DNA of 64,000 nt from Palsa-744 sp963734815 (GCA_963734815.1 CAVTIH010000001.1:1116001-1180000); one strand, 5' to 3'; positions 39,292 through 48,503 are shown, counted from the stretch's first letter. Notes: generated from the letters alone by a model not told the origin. Translations and numbers: made by a program.

Positions 39292-42009
39292 ATGAGTGCG
39301 GCGGCCAACGGCGAGCAGACGGAGCAGCGCCTCTTCCTGATTGACGGCCCCTCACTCGTCTACCGGGCGTTCTTTGCGCTGCCCGAGTCGATCGCCACCT
39401 CGACCGGGGTGCCGACCAACGCGATCTTCGGGTTTGCCTCGATGCTCGTGAAGATCGTCACCGAGTACGGCGTCTGCCCGACCGTCGTCGCCTGGGACGC
39501 CGGCACTTCGGGGCGCACCGACCTGTTCCCTGGATACAAGGCGCAGCGGCGCTCACGCCCCGACCTGCTCAAGCAGCAGTGGCCGGCGATGGAACCACTC
39601 GTGGAGGCGTTCGGTTACAGCAACGTGAAGGTGGATGGCTATGAGGCCGACGACGTGATCGCCACACTCGCCGAGCGCGCGATGTGCGCCGAGCCTCCCG
39701 TCCCCGTGACGATCGTCACGGGCGATCGCGACGTCTTTCAGCTGATCGACGAGCGTGGCCTCGTCGAGGTGATGGCGACGGCGCGCGGGATCACCGACAC
39801 CAAGCTCTATGACCGCCAGGCGGTGATCGACCGCTATGGCATCCCCCCCGAGCTGATCCCCGACTTCTACGGTCTGAAGGGCGACACCTCCGACAACATC
39901 CCGGGGATTCCCGGGATCGGCGACAAGACCGCCTCCGACTTGATCCAGCGCTACGGACCCTTGGAGGAGGTGCTCGCGCACATCTCCGACATCAGCGGTG
40001 CCAAGCGCAAACAGAACCTCACGGCGCACGCTGAGGACGCGCGCATCTCCAAGCAGCTCGCCACGGTCGATCGCGGCGTCCCGCTCGACGTCGACCCAAC
40101 CGCCGAGGCCGCGCGCGAGCCCGACCGCTCGCGGCTGCGCGAGGTGTTCCGCGAGTACGAGCTGCGCGATCCGCTGCGCCGTCTGGAGGAGGCGCTCGGC
40201 GAGGCTGAGCTGGCGGTGCCGGTGGGCGCCACGGAGGTGCGGCTTTCAGGGCGCGTGCGCGCCGGCTCGGTCGCCGAGATCCCCGCGCTGGCCGTCGCCG
40301 CGGGCGAGCTGCCGGAGCTGTGCATCTCGGTGCGCGCCCCCGAGACGCCCGAGGGTGCCCTGTTCGCCGAGGGCGCCGGGTGGCGCTTTGCGGTCACGAT
40401 GACTCCCGCGGGGGGGAGCGTTGCCGCAGCGGCCACCAGGGACGGCTCCGATCCCGCCCGCGCTGGGCGGGTGGGGCGGACGGGGGTGCTGCCGGAGGTG
40501 CTGTGCGGCGACTGCGAGAGCGCCGAGGAGGTTGCCGGCGCATGTGGAGAGCTGCCGGTAGTCGTACACGACGCGAAGGCGCTCGGGCTGGTGCCACCGG
40601 GACTCGTTCACGACACGCTGCTGGGTGCCTACCTGCTGGAGCCCGCGCGGCGCGGCTACCCGTTCGCGGAGCTGTGCGAGGAGCGCGGGCTTGCCGCCGA
40701 GATGGTGGACGCCGCGGCCGGCGAGGCGCTGCTGGTGGGGGCGCTGGCGGCGTGGCAGCGCGAGCAGATCGCCGAGCGCGGCCTGGAGGGGTTGATGCGC
40801 GACATCGAGCTGCCTTTGGTGGGTGTGCTGCGCGCGGTCGAGCTGATCGGGGTGCGCCTCAACGTGCCGCGCCTGCAGGAGGTGGCGGCGCGCGTGCGCG
40901 ATGAGATCGCCGAGCTCGAACAGGAGATCTTCGCGCTCGCCGACGAGGAGTTCCTGATCGCCTCACCGCAGCAGCTGGGGGAGATTCTGTTCGAGAAGCT
41001 CGGCCTCTCGCGCAAGCGGCGCGGGAAGATCGGCTACTCGACCGACGCGCGCGTGCTGCAGGCGATTCGCTCCGAGCATCTGATCGTGCCGAAGATCGAG
41101 CGCTGGCGGGAGCTCTCGACGCTGATCAAGACCTACTTCGACGTGCTCCCCGCGCAGACCGACGAGCGCTCGCGGATCCACACCACCTTCCTGCAGGCGG
41201 TCGCCCAGACGGGGCGCCTGTCGAGCACCAACCCCAATATGCAGAACGTCCCGATCCGCACCGCGCTGGGGCGCGAGATCCGCGGCTGCTTCGAGGCGGA
41301 GGACGGGCGCGTGCTGATCTCCGCGGACTACTCGCAGATCGAGCTGCGCGTGCTCGCCAACGCCGCGCAGGAGCCCGTGCTGAAGGAGATCTTCGCGCGC
41401 GGGGAAGACGTGCACACCGCCACCGCCTCGCAGGTATTTCAGGTGGGGGGGGTGGGCCCCGAAAAAGTCGACCCCGGGATGCGCGCCAAGGCGAAGATGA
41501 TCAACTACGGGATCGTGTACGGCCTCTCCGACTACGGTCTCGCCGACCGCCTCAACATCCCGCGCGAGGAGGCGAAGGAGTTTATCGACGCCTACCTCGC
41601 GCGCTTCCCGCGCGTGGCCGCCTTCATGCAGGAGACGATCGAGCGCGCCAAGGAGGAGGGACACGTCACCACGCTGTGGGGCCGCCGCCGCCAGATCCCC
41701 GAGCTGCGCGCCCGCAACTACCAGGTGCGCTCGCTCGGGGAACGGCTCGCCGTCAACACCGTCGTGCAGGGTACTGCCGCCGACATCATCAAGCTGGCGA
41801 TGGTGCGCTGTCACCGGGCGCTGGAGGTATCGGGACTGGACGCCTGCCTGATCCTCACGATCCACGACGAGCTGCTGTTCGAAGCCTCTCCCGGCGACGT
41901 CCCCGCGGCGCGCGACTTGATCGAGCGGGAGATGGTCGGCGTTTGGGATCTGGAGCCGCCGATGGCGGTGGAGATCGGCATGGGGCGCAACTGGTTGGAG
42001 GCGAAGTGA
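39292..42009 (+). CDS. polA: DNA polymerase I
   Basis: 905 residues. The N-terminal 5'-3' exonuclease (FLIDGPSLVYRAFFALP, GYEADDVIATLA, TGDRDVFQLI, LKGDTSDNIPGIPGIG) spans about 1-290. A central domain follows (about 300-500), then a family A polymerase: motif A ADYSQIELRVLA, motif B/O-helix RAKAKMINYGIVYGLSDYGL, motif C LTIHDELLFEA. The central 3'-5' exonuclease-like domain lacks the DxE of ExoI and the other catalytic acids, so proofreading is probably lost, as in Taq-type enzymes. It fills gaps in repair and processes Okazaki fragments. Its stop overlaps the next start. Confidence 0.95.
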   Translation: MSAAANGEQTEQRLFLIDGPSLVYRAFFALPESIATSTGVPTNAIFGFASMLVKIVTEYGVCPTVVAWDAGTSGRTDLFPGYKAQRRSRPDLLKQQWPAMEPLVEAFGYSNVKVDGYEADDVIATLAERAMCAEPPVPVTIVTGDRDVFQLIDERGLVEVMATARGITDTKLYDRQAVIDRYGIPPELIPDFYGLKGDTSDNIPGIPGIGDKTASDLIQRYGPLEEVLAHISDISGAKRKQNLTAHAEDARISKQLATVDRGVPLDVDPTAEAAREPDRSRLREVFREYELRDPLRRLEEALGEAELAVPVGATEVRLSGRVRAGSVAEIPALAVAAGELPELCISVRAPETPEGALFAEGAGWRFAVTMTPAGGSVAAAATRDGSDPARAGRVGRTGVLPEVLCGDCESAEEVAGACGELPVVVHDAKALGLVPPGLVHDTLLGAYLLEPARRGYPFAELCEERGLAAEMVDAAAGEALLVGALAAWQREQIAERGLEGLMRDIELPLVGVLRAVELIGVRLNVPRLQEVAARVRDEIAELEQEIFALADEEFLIASPQQLGEILFEKLGLSRKRRGKIGYSTDARVLQAIRSEHLIVPKIERWRELSTLIKTYFDVLPAQTDERSRIHTTFLQAVAQTGRLSSTNPNMQNVPIRTALGREIRGCFEAEDGRVLISADYSQIELRVLANAAQEPVLKEIFARGEDVHTATASQVFQVGGVGPEKVDPGMRAKAKMINYGIVYGLSDYGLADRLNIPREEAKEFIDAYLARFPRVAAFMQETIERAKEEGHVTTLWGRRRQIPELRARNYQVRSLGERLAVNTVVQGTAADIIKLAMVRCHRALEVSGLDACLILTIHDELLFEASPGDVPAARDLIEREMVGVWDLEPPMAVEIGMGRNWLEAK

Positions 42010-42449
42010 GCCGCGGTCTTGCCGTGCTGCTGACTGCCGGCGCCGGCGTACTGGTGGGGATGCAGGCTCCGATCAACGCCCGCCTCGGGCGCTCCGTCGG
42101 CAGCCTGCAGGCGGCGAGCTTCTCCTTCATCGTCGGCACGGTCGCGCTGGTAAGTATCGCCGCCTTCTCGCGCCAGGGTCTCGGCACCCTCGGCAACGTC
42201 GCGCACGTACCCTGGTGGGCCCTGATCGGGGGCCTGTTGGGGGCGACCTACGTGACCGTCGCGATCCTCACCGTGCGCACGCTCGGCGCCAGCGGCCTCA
42301 CCGCGGCGGTGATCACCGGCCAGCTCGCGGTGTCGGTCACGATCGATCGCTTCGGCCTGCTCGGGATCGCCCGCCAGCCGATCGCGCTGCATCGCGTCGT
42401 CGGGCTGGTGCTGCTCGTCGTGGGGGTCGCGCTGGTGGTGCGCCGGTGA
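42006..42449 (+). CDS. DMT-type transporter, YdcZ/DUF606 family
   Basis: A 147-residue membrane protein with five predicted helices: GVLVGMQAPINARLGRSVGSLQAASFSFIVGTVAL is the DUF606 opening, and the end LHRVVGLVLLVVGVALVVRR is the usual last helix. These small proteins form dimers; the substrate is unknown. The GTG start 42006 overlaps the polA stop (GTGA), so it is co-translated with polA. Confidence 0.82.
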   Translation: MSRGLAVLLTAGAGVLVGMQAPINARLGRSVGSLQAASFSFIVGTVALVSIAAFSRQGLGTLGNVAHVPWWALIGGLLGATYVTVAILTVRTLGASGLTAAVITGQLAVSVTIDRFGLLGIARQPIALHRVVGLVLLVVGVALVVRR

Positions 42450-42470
42450 GGTCTACCCGGTCGGTCAGGA

Positions 42471-42530
42471 TCATGGTGAGGTAGGCGCGGTCTGGCAGAG
42501 CATCATGGTGAGGTCGGCGCGATCTGTCAG
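42471..42530. repeat. 28-bp tandem direct repeat upstream of a secreted-protein gene
   Basis: 42471-42498 and 42503-42530 match at 25 of 28 bases (core TCATGGTGAGGT). They fill the 91-bp gap before ATG 42541. They may be regulator sites or a recent duplication. Confidence 0.8.
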
Positions 42531-42540
42531 CATCACTCAG

Positions 42541-43191
42541 ATGTCACGACTTCGATGGCTGTGCGTGGTGGTTGGAGTAATCCTGCTGAGCAGTGTCGCC
42601 ACCGGGTTTGGCGCCGAGCGCAGCCATCCGGCGGTGGCGGCGTCGGCGTTCGACATCCACAACGTCGATTGGGCCAGCGTTACGCTTCCGGGCGCGGTCT
42701 GCGCTGCCCCCAAGCCGATTCGCCTTCATCACGGCAGGGCATTCGTCACGCCGATCCCGCGCCGGTGGTCGCGGGATTCGTTCTATGGCAAGCGAGGCGT
42801 CACGGTCGACAGCGGCGGGAATGCGGTCGTCTTCGGGGATTTCGCTGGCAGCGGGGAAGATGACGCGGGTCTCAACGTCGATTGCAACAACGGCGGCGGC
42901 ACAGCCGATGGTGCACTGCTCTACTCGTGGGTCATCTTCAGCGGTAGCGGTGGCCGGCTGTCTGCGGTTGGCGTCGTGACACCCCAGGTGCAGCCCCGCG
43001 ACGTGCTGCCGACGGTGCCCACGATCGCGATCGCGCCCGGGACGATCACCGTGCACGAATACTTCTACGGGCCCTACGACGCGACCTGCTGCGCGACCGG
43101 TCGCGCCACCACGATCTGGACCTATGCGGACGGAGCGCTGCGGCCCGGCGTTCCCGTGATCACAAAACACCCCAGCACATCGCCGCCGTAG
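42541..43191 (+). CDS. Secreted hypothetical protein (LppP/LprE-like)
   Basis: A 216-residue protein with a signal segment (WLCVVVGVILLSSVATGFG) ending near residue 25. The mature part contains NVDWASVTLPGAVC, GNAVVFGDFAGSGEDDAGLNVDCNNGGGTADG and HEYFYGPYDATCCATGRATTIWTY. The pairing of VVFGD...DAGLNVDCNNGGGTADG resembles actinobacterial LppP/LprE-like secreted lipoproteins with a VCBS-like region. Five cysteines may form disulfides. No lipobox Cys is evident. Function unknown. Confidence 0.65.
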   Translation: MSRLRWLCVVVGVILLSSVATGFGAERSHPAVAASAFDIHNVDWASVTLPGAVCAAPKPIRLHHGRAFVTPIPRRWSRDSFYGKRGVTVDSGGNAVVFGDFAGSGEDDAGLNVDCNNGGGTADGALLYSWVIFSGSGGRLSAVGVVTPQVQPRDVLPTVPTIAIAPGTITVHEYFYGPYDATCCATGRATTIWTYADGALRPGVPVITKHPSTSPP

Positions 43192-43262
43192 GGCTCGTTG
43201 CTCGGGGGATCGAACGGTGCGGGCCTGTCGCGTGCGAGGTTGGCGCCGGTCCCGAGTCGCTA

Positions 43263-44669
43263 TCAACTCGCCGCGGCGTACGCGTCCGCAAGCAGCCGCA
43301 CACCCTGCTCGATCGCGGGCTCGGAGAGGTTGCCGAAGCCGAGTAGTACGCCCGGGGAGCCGCCGGGGGTGAAGCGATGCAGGGAGAGGCCCTCCATACC
43401 CACCCCGCGCGCGGCTGCGGCTTTGATCAGCGCGGGCTCGTCGACGCCGTCGGGCAGCATCACCAGCTCGAACAGGCCGGCGGCCGGGCGGGCGGGATCG
43501 GATATCCGCGCGTCGGGCAGGTGGCGGGCGAGCGCCTCCAGCAGTGCTTCGCGCCGGCGCTGATAGTGCGTGCGCATGCGTCGCACGTGCCGGTCGAGCT
43601 CGCCGCGCACGATGAAGTCGCGCAGTGCCAGCTGTCCCACCACCTCCGAGCCGCCGTCGTGCACGGCCTTGGCGGCGGCGATCTGCCACGCCAGCCACGA
43701 GGGCGTGAGCATCCAGCCGAGCCGCATGCCCGGCGCCAGGCGCTTGCTGGCGGAGCCGATGTAGAGGACGCGCTCGGGTGCCAGTCCCTGCAGCGCGCCG
43801 ACCGCGACGCGATCGTAGCGGTACTCGGCGTCGAAATCGTCCTCGACGATCAACAGCTCCTCGCGCTCGGCCCACTCGACCAGCGCGGCGCGGCGGGCGG
43901 GGCTGAGGATCGCGCCGGTGGGGAACTGATGCGCGGGCGTCACCACCACAGCGGCCGCGTCGCTCTCGATCAGCTCATCGACCCGCAGCCCCTCGGCGTC
44001 GACGGGAATTGGCACGATCTGCAGGCCTGCCTCCTCGGCGATCAGGCGGTGCACGTGCCAGCCGGGATCCTCGAGCGCAATCGACTCCACCCCGAGGCCG
44101 CGCAGCACGCCGCAGGCCAGTGAGAAGCCCTGCATGAAGCCGGTGCAGATCGTCATCTGCTCGGTGTCGGCCGCGGCGCCGCGCACGCGCCCGAGATAGT
44201 CGGTGAGCGCCTCGCGCGACTCGGGCAGCCCGCGCGGGTCGCCGTAGCCGAGCGCGTCCAGCGGCGACTCGCGCAATGCCGCTCGCAACGAGCGTACCCA
44301 GCGCTCGCGGGGGAAGCTCGCGAGATCGGGCAAACCGGGGTGGAAGTGGTAGGGGAAACGCTCCTGCAGCGAGCGGGCGGGGGCGCGTTGGGTGGCGGCG
44401 CGCACCGCCGCGCGCACCCTCACCGGCGCGCCCTGGCGGGTGCTGAGATAGCCCTCGGCAACCAGCTGGCTGTACGCCTCGCTCACCAGGCCGCGCGAGA
44501 CGCTCAGCTCGGCTGCCAGGCCGCGCGTCGAGGGCAGGGCGGCGCCGGGTGGCAGGCGCCCCGCGCGAATCGCCTCGCGGATGCTGCCGATGAGCTGCTC
44601 GCCCAGCGACAGCTCGCCGCCGCGGTCGAGCTCCACCAGCAGCTCTACTGGTCCTCTTCTCTGGCTCAT
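43263..44669 (-). CDS. MocR-type regulator: GntR helix-turn-helix fused to an aminotransferase fold
   Basis: A 468-residue PLP-dependent regulator. N-terminal GntR winged helix (LGEQLIGSIREAIRAGRLPPGAALPSTRGLAAELSVSRGLVSEAYSQLVAEGYL) at about 20-85, then a fold type I aminotransferase with TICTGFMQGFSLACGVLRGLG, VTPAHQFPTGA and the PLP lysine in LYIGSASKRLAPGMRLGW. MocR proteins, such as PdxR and GabR, sense PLP or amino acids and bind direct or inverted repeats between divergent genes. Its dyad is in the gap to the divergent FAD oxidoreductase, which is its likely target. ATG 44669. Confidence 0.9.
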   Translation of the reverse strand: MSQRRGPVELLVELDRGGELSLGEQLIGSIREAIRAGRLPPGAALPSTRGLAAELSVSRGLVSEAYSQLVAEGYLSTRQGAPVRVRAAVRAATQRAPARSLQERFPYHFHPGLPDLASFPRERWVRSLRAALRESPLDALGYGDPRGLPESREALTDYLGRVRGAAADTEQMTICTGFMQGFSLACGVLRGLGVESIALEDPGWHVHRLIAEEAGLQIVPIPVDAEGLRVDELIESDAAAVVVTPAHQFPTGAILSPARRAALVEWAEREELLIVEDDFDAEYRYDRVAVGALQGLAPERVLYIGSASKRLAPGMRLGWMLTPSWLAWQIAAAKAVHDGGSEVVGQLALRDFIVRGELDRHVRRMRTHYQRRREALLEALARHLPDARISDPARPAAGLFELVMLPDGVDEPALIKAAAARGVGMEGLSLHRFTPGGSPGVLLGFGNLSEPAIEQGVRLLADAYAAAS

Positions 44670-44695
44670 AACTGGCACTGTACTGTGAGCCAGTT
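44670..44695. promoter_or_regulatory. Inverted repeat AACTGGC-N12-GCCAGTT in the MocR/oxidoreductase gap
   Basis: Perfect 7-bp arms (44670-44676 and 44689-44695) directly at the MocR start, and a nested CCAG-TTG-CTGG follows. Position and symmetry fit autoregulation plus control of the divergent gene at 44741. Confidence 0.55.
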
Positions 44696-44740
44696 GCTGG
44701 CTACGGTGATCGCACACTCTCAATTCTTTTGGAGGCGACC

Positions 44741-45916
44741 ATGAGCCAGATAACAGTTGTCGGAGGAGGTCTCGCAGGATTGACGGCGGCGATTGCCTGC
44801 GCGGAGGGGGGCGCGCAGGTGCGGCTGCTGGAGGCACACGAGCAGCTCGGCGGACGCGCGCGCAGCGCCGAGGGCCCCTACAAAGCCAACCTCGGGCCAC
44901 ACGCCCTCTACAGCGACGGCGCGATGTGGGGGTGGCTGAACGAGCGCGGGCTGCTGCCGGGCCACGTCCGCCCGCCGCTTGGCGGCGCGCGCTTTCGTTT
45001 CCAGGGCGCCTTGCATCGGACACCACCGCTGGGCGCGATCCCCGCGGTGCTGCGCCTGCGCGGCCGCCAGGCGCCGGTCGATACCGACTTCCGCGGCTGG
45101 GTCGCGTCGCACACCGACGAGCGCGTCGCCGCGATGCTCTGCTCGATGGCCGGCGTTTACACCTACCACCACGACCCTGGCGAGCTCTCCGCGGCGTTCG
45201 TGTGGGAGCGCACTGTGCGCCTGTTCCTCTCCACGCCGCCACCCTCCACGGTGGTGCGCTACGCCAGCGGCGGTTGGAGCGGGATGGTTGCGCCGCTGGA
45301 GCGTCGCCTGCACGAGCTGGGCGTCGAGGTGCAGATGGGCAGCCGCGTGGGCACGCTGCCCGAGCCGCCCGTGATCCTCGCCACCGAGCTCCACCAGGCG
45401 AGCGAGCTGCTCGGGGGTGAGCCGCTGCAGTGGCCGAGCGGGCGCACAGTGTGCCTCGACGTCGGCCTATCCCGCCGCCGCGGCGACCCGTGGATCGTCT
45501 CCGATCTCGACGAGTCGGGCTGGATCGGGCGCTACTCCTCCTCCGATCGCACGATCGCCCCGGAGGGCCACGAGCTGATCCAGACGCAGATGCCGATCCG
45601 CCCCGGTGAGAGCACCGATCAGGCGGGCGCGCGCCTGGAGCGGCTGATCGACCAGTCGGTCACGGGCTGGCGCGAGCGCGAGACCTGGCGGCGCCGTCAG
45701 GTGATGGACGCCCGCTCCGGCGCCCTGGACATGCCCGGCGCCACCTGGAGCGACCGTCCGGCGATCGACCGCGGCGACGGCGTGTACCTGGCGGGCGACA
45801 TGGTCGCCGCCCCGGGGCTGCTTGCGGAGGTTTCGTGGGCGAGTGGCCTGGAGGCCGCGCGGCTGGCGCTTGCCGCGGCGCAGAACGCGCGTCCCCAGTT
45901 GCGACGGGTCGCTTGA
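44741..45916 (+). CDS. FAD-dependent oxidoreductase (phytoene desaturase/amine oxidase-like)
   Basis: 391 residues. The N-terminal dinucleotide fold ITVVGGGLAGLTAAIACAEGGAQVRLLEAHEQLGGRARS matches the NAD(P)/FAD-dependent amine oxidase and carotenoid desaturase superfamily. The C-terminal GDGVYLAGDMVAAPGLLAEVSWASGLEAAR is the second FAD-contact motif. The substrate is unknown. ATG 44741 has GGAGG upstream. It is divergent from a MocR regulator and its stop overlaps the PPOX gene, so the three form one functional group. Confidence 0.85.
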   Translation: MSQITVVGGGLAGLTAAIACAEGGAQVRLLEAHEQLGGRARSAEGPYKANLGPHALYSDGAMWGWLNERGLLPGHVRPPLGGARFRFQGALHRTPPLGAIPAVLRLRGRQAPVDTDFRGWVASHTDERVAAMLCSMAGVYTYHHDPGELSAAFVWERTVRLFLSTPPPSTVVRYASGGWSGMVAPLERRLHELGVEVQMGSRVGTLPEPPVILATELHQASELLGGEPLQWPSGRTVCLDVGLSRRRGDPWIVSDLDESGWIGRYSSSDRTIAPEGHELIQTQMPIRPGESTDQAGARLERLIDQSVTGWRERETWRRRQVMDARSGALDMPGATWSDRPAIDRGDGVYLAGDMVAAPGLLAEVSWASGLEAARLALAAAQNARPQLRRVA

Positions 45917-46446
45917 CCGCGGCCCGTCCCTCAGCGCACCCGCGGCCCGGGCGCAGGCTGCCGGCGGCGGTCTTCAACGCGCGGATCGCCGCCCGCCTGG
46001 CGCCGCGGCGCGCGAGGGAGATAGTCGATGCGCCCCGCAGCGGCTCGATCGCCGAGATACGCGACTGCAAGCGGTCGCTGTTGGTCACCTATCGCCGTGA
46101 CGGAACGCCTGTGCCGACGCCCGTGTGGGCGGCGGAGGCGGGCGGTCTGCTCTACGTGCGCACCGAGCGCACGGCCGGCAAGGTCAAGCGCCTGCACAGC
46201 GACCCCCGGCTGCTGGTCGCCCCTTGCACGGTGCGCGGCAAGCCGCTTGGCCAGCCGTTCCAGGCAACCGCCAGGATGCTTGCCCCCGAGGACGAGCCGC
46301 TTGCCGAGCGCGTCCTCGCTGCGCGTTACGGCCTGGGGCGGGCGATCTTCGAGTGGGCGATGGACATCCTACGCGTGGACATGGGCTACTTGGAGATCAT
46401 GCCCGGGGTGTGGGCCGTTTCGAAGGGTGAGGCTCTTTGGTTCTAG
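45913..46446 (+). CDS. PPOX class F420-dependent oxidoreductase-like protein
   Basis: A 177-residue split-barrel flavin/deazaflavin protein: IAEIRDCKRSLLVTYRRDGTPVPTPVWAAEAGGLLYVRTERTAGKVKRLHSDPRLLVAPCTVRGKPLGQPFQATAR is the PPOX/F420 pattern, and EDEPLAERVLAARYGLG follows. Such enzymes reduce small molecules with F420H2. A TTG start at 45913 overlaps the upstream stop (TTGA), implying coupling to the FAD oxidoreductase. The real start could lie a few codons further in. Confidence 0.82.
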   Translation: MTAARPSAHPRPGRRLPAAVFNARIAARLAPRRAREIVDAPRSGSIAEIRDCKRSLLVTYRRDGTPVPTPVWAAEAGGLLYVRTERTAGKVKRLHSDPRLLVAPCTVRGKPLGQPFQATARMLAPEDEPLAERVLAARYGLGRAIFEWAMDILRVDMGYLEIMPGVWAVSKGEALWF

Positions 46447-46476
46447 CTATCTAGCTAGTGGTGCTACGATCGGACT

Positions 46477-46737
46477 ATGGCGATCAGCGTTGGCATGCAC
46501 GAGGCCAAGACGACACTCTCGCGATTGGTGGACGCGGTGCAGTCGGGCGAGGAGGTTGTGATCACCCGCCGCGGTGAGCCGGTTGTGAAGCTGGAGCCGG
46601 TGGCGCCGACAAAGCCGCACGTCAGCCTCTATGGATCGCTCAAAGGCCAGATCAAGATGGCGGATGACTTCGACGAGCTGCCCGACGACATCCTGAAAGC
46701 CTTCGAGGGCGACGATCCAGACGATCCATTGTGCTGA
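46477..46737 (+). CDS. Phd/YefM-family antitoxin
   Basis: An 86-residue antitoxin. MAISVGMHEAKTTLSRLVDAVQSGEEVVITRRGEPVVKLEPV is the Phd/YefM DNA-binding fold; the acidic tail FDELPDDILKAFEGDDPDD inserts into the toxin. It is followed by a PIN toxin gene with a 7-bp overlap. It probably represses the operon. Confidence 0.9.
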   Translation: MAISVGMHEAKTTLSRLVDAVQSGEEVVITRRGEPVVKLEPVAPTKPHVSLYGSLKGQIKMADDFDELPDDILKAFEGDDPDDPLC

Positions 46738-47102
46738 TTGTCGATACCCACGCCGCGCTCTGGTTCCTGGAAGGTGATCGGCGTCTGTCGCGCGCTGCCC
46801 GCAGCGTGATCGAGGATGAGAAGACCCGGCGTCTGCTGAGTGCAGTCTCGGTAATCGAGGTCGCCGTCAAGCACAGGCTGGGCAAGCTCGACATGTCGGC
46901 TGATTTCTACGAGGCGATGTACAGGCAGGGGTTGCAAGCACTGCCAGTGACCGATAAGCACGCAAGGCGGCTCGCCGACCTGCCATTGCACCATCGTGAC
47001 CCCTTCGATCGTCTGCTTGTCGCTCAGGCCCAGGTTGAGGGCATGGCGATCCTGAGCGCTGACGAGCGCCTGCGCGCATACGATGTGCCGGTCCTCTGGT
47101 AG
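46731..47102 (+). CDS. PIN-domain toxin (VapC-type)
   Basis: A 123-residue PIN RNase: LIVDTHAALWFLEGDRRLSRAARSVIED, SVIEVAVKHRLGKLDM, LPLHHRDPFDRLLVAQAQVEGMAILSADERLRAYDVPVLW. The four acidic residues (D5, E in VIEV, D in DPFDRLL, D in SADERL) are all present. GTG start 46731. Toxicity is expected through RNA cleavage; the target is unknown. This PHD-paired type is distinct from the AbrB-paired PIN gene at 32592. Confidence 0.9.
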   Translation: MLIVDTHAALWFLEGDRRLSRAARSVIEDEKTRRLLSAVSVIEVAVKHRLGKLDMSADFYEAMYRQGLQALPVTDKHARRLADLPLHHRDPFDRLLVAQAQVEGMAILSADERLRAYDVPVLW

Positions 47103-47231
47103 CTTCGAGCGCCTCGCGTCGATCCCGTGCTTGCGTTGGGATTGCGCCGACTGACCCCACCCCCGACCCCAAATGATGGGATTCCCACCCACCCGGGTCC
47201 TCCTAAAAATCCTCTCCCGCGAGTTGCGCGC

Positions 47232-48401
47232 TCAGGCGGTGGCGGCTGCTGCTGGCCGATCTTCGATCGGTTGCCTGGCTGCCGCCGGGCGGCGGTGGAT
47301 CGGCCCCACGAACGACGCCGGGGCGATCCTCATGTAGTGCTCGAAGGCCCACTCGCACACGCGGGGGTTTTCGAGGGCGCGTGCGAGCGCGGTCACCGCG
47401 GGAGTGGGGGTGAGGCGCCCAACGGCACGCTGGGTGAACAGCAGTGAGCTGAACTTCCATTTGTGCGTGTCGGAGAAGGCGCTGTAGCGGCTCAGCGCCT
47501 GCTCGCGGCTGCTGTGGCCCTCGAGTACCGCGCGTAGCTCACGCCCGCAGGCGATTCCGAAGTAGAACGCGGTGCGGATACCCTCCGCGGTGAGCGGCAG
47601 ACAGTGGCCGGCGGAGTCGCCCACGAAGAACACGCCGTCCTCGACGGCGGGTCTCAGCTGGTGGGGGATCCAGTTGCCCTGATACCCGTCGGGGGGGAGA
47701 TCGAGGTCGTGCGCGAGACGCACGGTCGGCTCCTTGACGTGGTGGGCCGGCCAGAAGGAGCCCACGCCCACGCGCACCTCATCGCGCGCCGGGAAGCTCC
47801 ACCCGTAGCCCGAGCGGATGCAGCGGGGGTCGATCCACAGCTCCATCTCCTCGCCACTGCCGTGCGGGTGCACCTCGAGGCCCCGCGAAAGCCTTGCGTT
47901 GGGTGGCTGGATCGGGGTGGCGCGCGAGAGCGTCCGGCGCCAGCCGAGCGCGTCGACGATCAGCGGGGCGCGCAGCTCGCCGCGGTCGGTGTGCACCGTG
48001 TTGCCCTCCCTGCCGCGCACGGTGGCGGTCTCGAAGGTGGTCTCATCGCAGCGAGCCTGCTCCCACAGCAGCGCGCACAGCTCGGGGTAGTCGAAAGTCG
48101 AAAACGTCCACGGCAGCCTCCACCGCGAGCTCCTCCAGGGGGTGTGCACCACGAGCTCCCCGAAGGTCTGGCGCAGCGCGCTGCGCAACTGCAGGGCATC
48201 CAGCCATGTGGTGGGAACGCCGCAGGCGGAGGTCTGGCGCTCGCCGATCTCGTAGCGGTCGATCACCAGCACCCGTGCGCCCGATCCCGCAAGCTCGCGG
48301 GCGATCGCGAGGCCCGCGAAGCTTGCGCCGCACACCAGCACGTCGCAGTCGCCCCGCAGGCGGGTGCGCTCGATTCCCCGCTTGGTGGCGCGTACGGGCA
48401 T
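47232..48401 (-). CDS. FAD-dependent oxidoreductase, geranylgeranyl reductase-like
   Basis: 389 residues. The N-terminal CDVLVCGASFAGLAIARELAGSGARVLVIDRYEIGER is an FAD Rossmann motif (GxSxxG variant), and DGVFFVGDSAGHCLPLTAEGIRTAFYFGIACGREL is the GD motif of the geranylgeranyl reductase/PHBH group. It would reduce an isoprenoid or oxidise an aromatic; the substrate is undefined. ATG 48401 preferred over a TTG at 48410. It is divergent from rpsA. Confidence 0.85.
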   Translation of the reverse strand: MPVRATKRGIERTRLRGDCDVLVCGASFAGLAIARELAGSGARVLVIDRYEIGERQTSACGVPTTWLDALQLRSALRQTFGELVVHTPWRSSRWRLPWTFSTFDYPELCALLWEQARCDETTFETATVRGREGNTVHTDRGELRAPLIVDALGWRRTLSRATPIQPPNARLSRGLEVHPHGSGEEMELWIDPRCIRSGYGWSFPARDEVRVGVGSFWPAHHVKEPTVRLAHDLDLPPDGYQGNWIPHQLRPAVEDGVFFVGDSAGHCLPLTAEGIRTAFYFGIACGRELRAVLEGHSSREQALSRYSAFSDTHKWKFSSLLFTQRAVGRLTPTPAVTALARALENPRVCEWAFEHYMRIAPASFVGPIHRRPAAARQPIEDRPAAAATA

Positions 48402-48503
48402 CGCTCGCAATCATACGAGCGCGGTGCCTCTCCGACCGTGCCGCCGGTGGGTGGACGGGCGGGTGGGGTCCTCTGCTGATCGTGCTGCGCTAGGCTTCGA
48501 GCG

